From Tieghemostelium lacteum (lineage: Eukaryota > Evosea > Eumycetozoa > Dictyosteliales > Raperosteliaceae), in the NCBI GenBank assembly GCA_001606155.1, contig LODT01000011.1, forward strand, positions 620,001-684,000: a stretch of 64,000 nt of DNA. The letters are read 5' to 3'. The translations under genes and the position numbers were made by a program. This document shows, one piece after another, positions 63,706 through 64,000 of this stretch (position 1 is the first letter of the stretch; every line of letters begins with the position of its first letter). The notes beneath the pieces were generated by a model. That model made no database searches. It was given only the letters and a program-made list of their open reading frames with translations, and was not told the DNA's origin.

Positions 63706-64000
63706 ATGATTACAGATGGTGATAACGAAAATATAAAAAGTAATGACTATCAAAATGTAATAACTGAGGATATAATTGAAGTATCAGAACCTTATGATAT
63801 CTATTCAACAGATAAACCATCTGTAGAAGTATTTGAAGAAAATAATAATTTAAATTCTACAACAACTACTACTACTACTACGACAACAACAACAACAACT
63901 GAAACCGATAATACAAACACCAATATAAATAATAATAATATTAATAATAATATTAATAATGATAATAATAGTAGTGAAAGAAAAAGGTCACATCATAAAA
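63706..64000 (+). CDS. N-terminal fragment of a Thr/Asn-rich protein
   Basis: From ATG at 63706 the frame is open to the window end (98 codons). It begins MITDGDNENIKSND, continues acidic, then has 13 threonines encoded by ACA, ACT and ACG, an Asn-rich run and a basic patch (SERKRSHHK) at the edge. A T run and TTTACAG at about 63646-63653 resemble a leader-intron end. Disordered start of a longer protein; no function can be given. Confidence 0.6.
   Translation, partial: MITDGDNENIKSNDYQNVITEDIIEVSEPYDIYSTDKPSVEVFEENNNLNSTTTTTTTTTTTTTTETDNTNTNINNNNINNNINNDNNSSERKRSHHK

Noticed and set aside
1-64000. tRNA genes, transposons and virus-like elements
   Set aside because: I looked for T-loop GTTCGAATC-like boxes with pairing arms, transposase, reverse transcriptase or capsid motifs, and long terminal repeats, and found none I could support.

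Overview
The window is nuclear DNA of a dictyostelid social amoeba (Amoebozoa, Dictyosteliida). The evidence is very AT-rich spacers with long A and T runs, compact genes with few short AT-rich GT-AG introns (about 50-210 bases), and proteins full of Asn, Gln, Thr and Ser runs from AAT, CAA and ACT repeats. It also carries dictyostelid gene types: CYRI/FAM49, capping protein alpha, ComC-like cell-surface proteins and an integrin-like FG-GAP protein. Coding regions look less extreme in AT than I would expect of D. discoideum, so another dictyostelid is possible; I cannot name the species. I see no tRNA, rRNA, CRISPR array, transposon or virus-like element.

Layout. 1-2.2 kb, minus strand: a secreted-protein fragment, cathepsin Z (3 exons) and the Fe-S assembly factor CIAO2B. 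2.7-11.5 kb, plus: a zinc/PH/LysM/UBA-like protein, a DUF6314 protein, an NmrA-like protein, two orphans and a THH1/TOM1/TOM3 membrane protein. 12-24 kb, plus: F-actin capping protein alpha, a 1629-residue PX-PH-AGC kinase, a 1169-residue solenoid/F-box-like protein and a small orphan. 24-30 kb: CYRI (minus), a putative ASH/MSP-fold protein, complex I subunit NDUFA9, and a three-exon 84-residue gene on the minus strand. 30-43 kb: PDE12-type phosphodiesterase, a candidate EDC1/PNRC-type decapping enhancer, a PRXL2-type redox protein, a plant-type 3-ketoacyl-CoA synthase divergent from malate synthase, and an eIF2alpha-kinase-like protein. 42.6-49.3 kb: RAD54B divergent from an ISWI-like SNF2 protein whose catalytic motifs are lost, then a protein with two tandem RlaP-type nucleotidyltransferase domains. 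49.5-64 kb: a small membrane protein, a cytochrome P450, secreted and surface proteins (GPI-like, FG-GAP propeller, EGF-like, ComC/TIG-like), DDX51, a CMP-kinase-like P-loop protein and the start of one more gene.

How they work together. These are independent eukaryotic genes, not operons. Themes recur: actin and Rac control (capping protein, CYRI, PX-PH kinase), mitochondria (NDUFA9, PDE12), acyl and glyoxylate metabolism sharing one divergent promoter (KCS and malate synthase), RNA metabolism (DDX51, decapping enhancer candidate, RlaP-like protein) and the cell surface. I judge the most novel items to be the predicted ATPase-dead ISWI paralogue and the neighbouring double nucleotidyltransferase, followed by the decapping-enhancer candidate and the PH-LysM protein.

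Gene models were spliced by eye from reading frame, GT-AG sites and family alignment from memory. Exon limits are given where I resolved them; family names rest on recognised motifs, with no database search.
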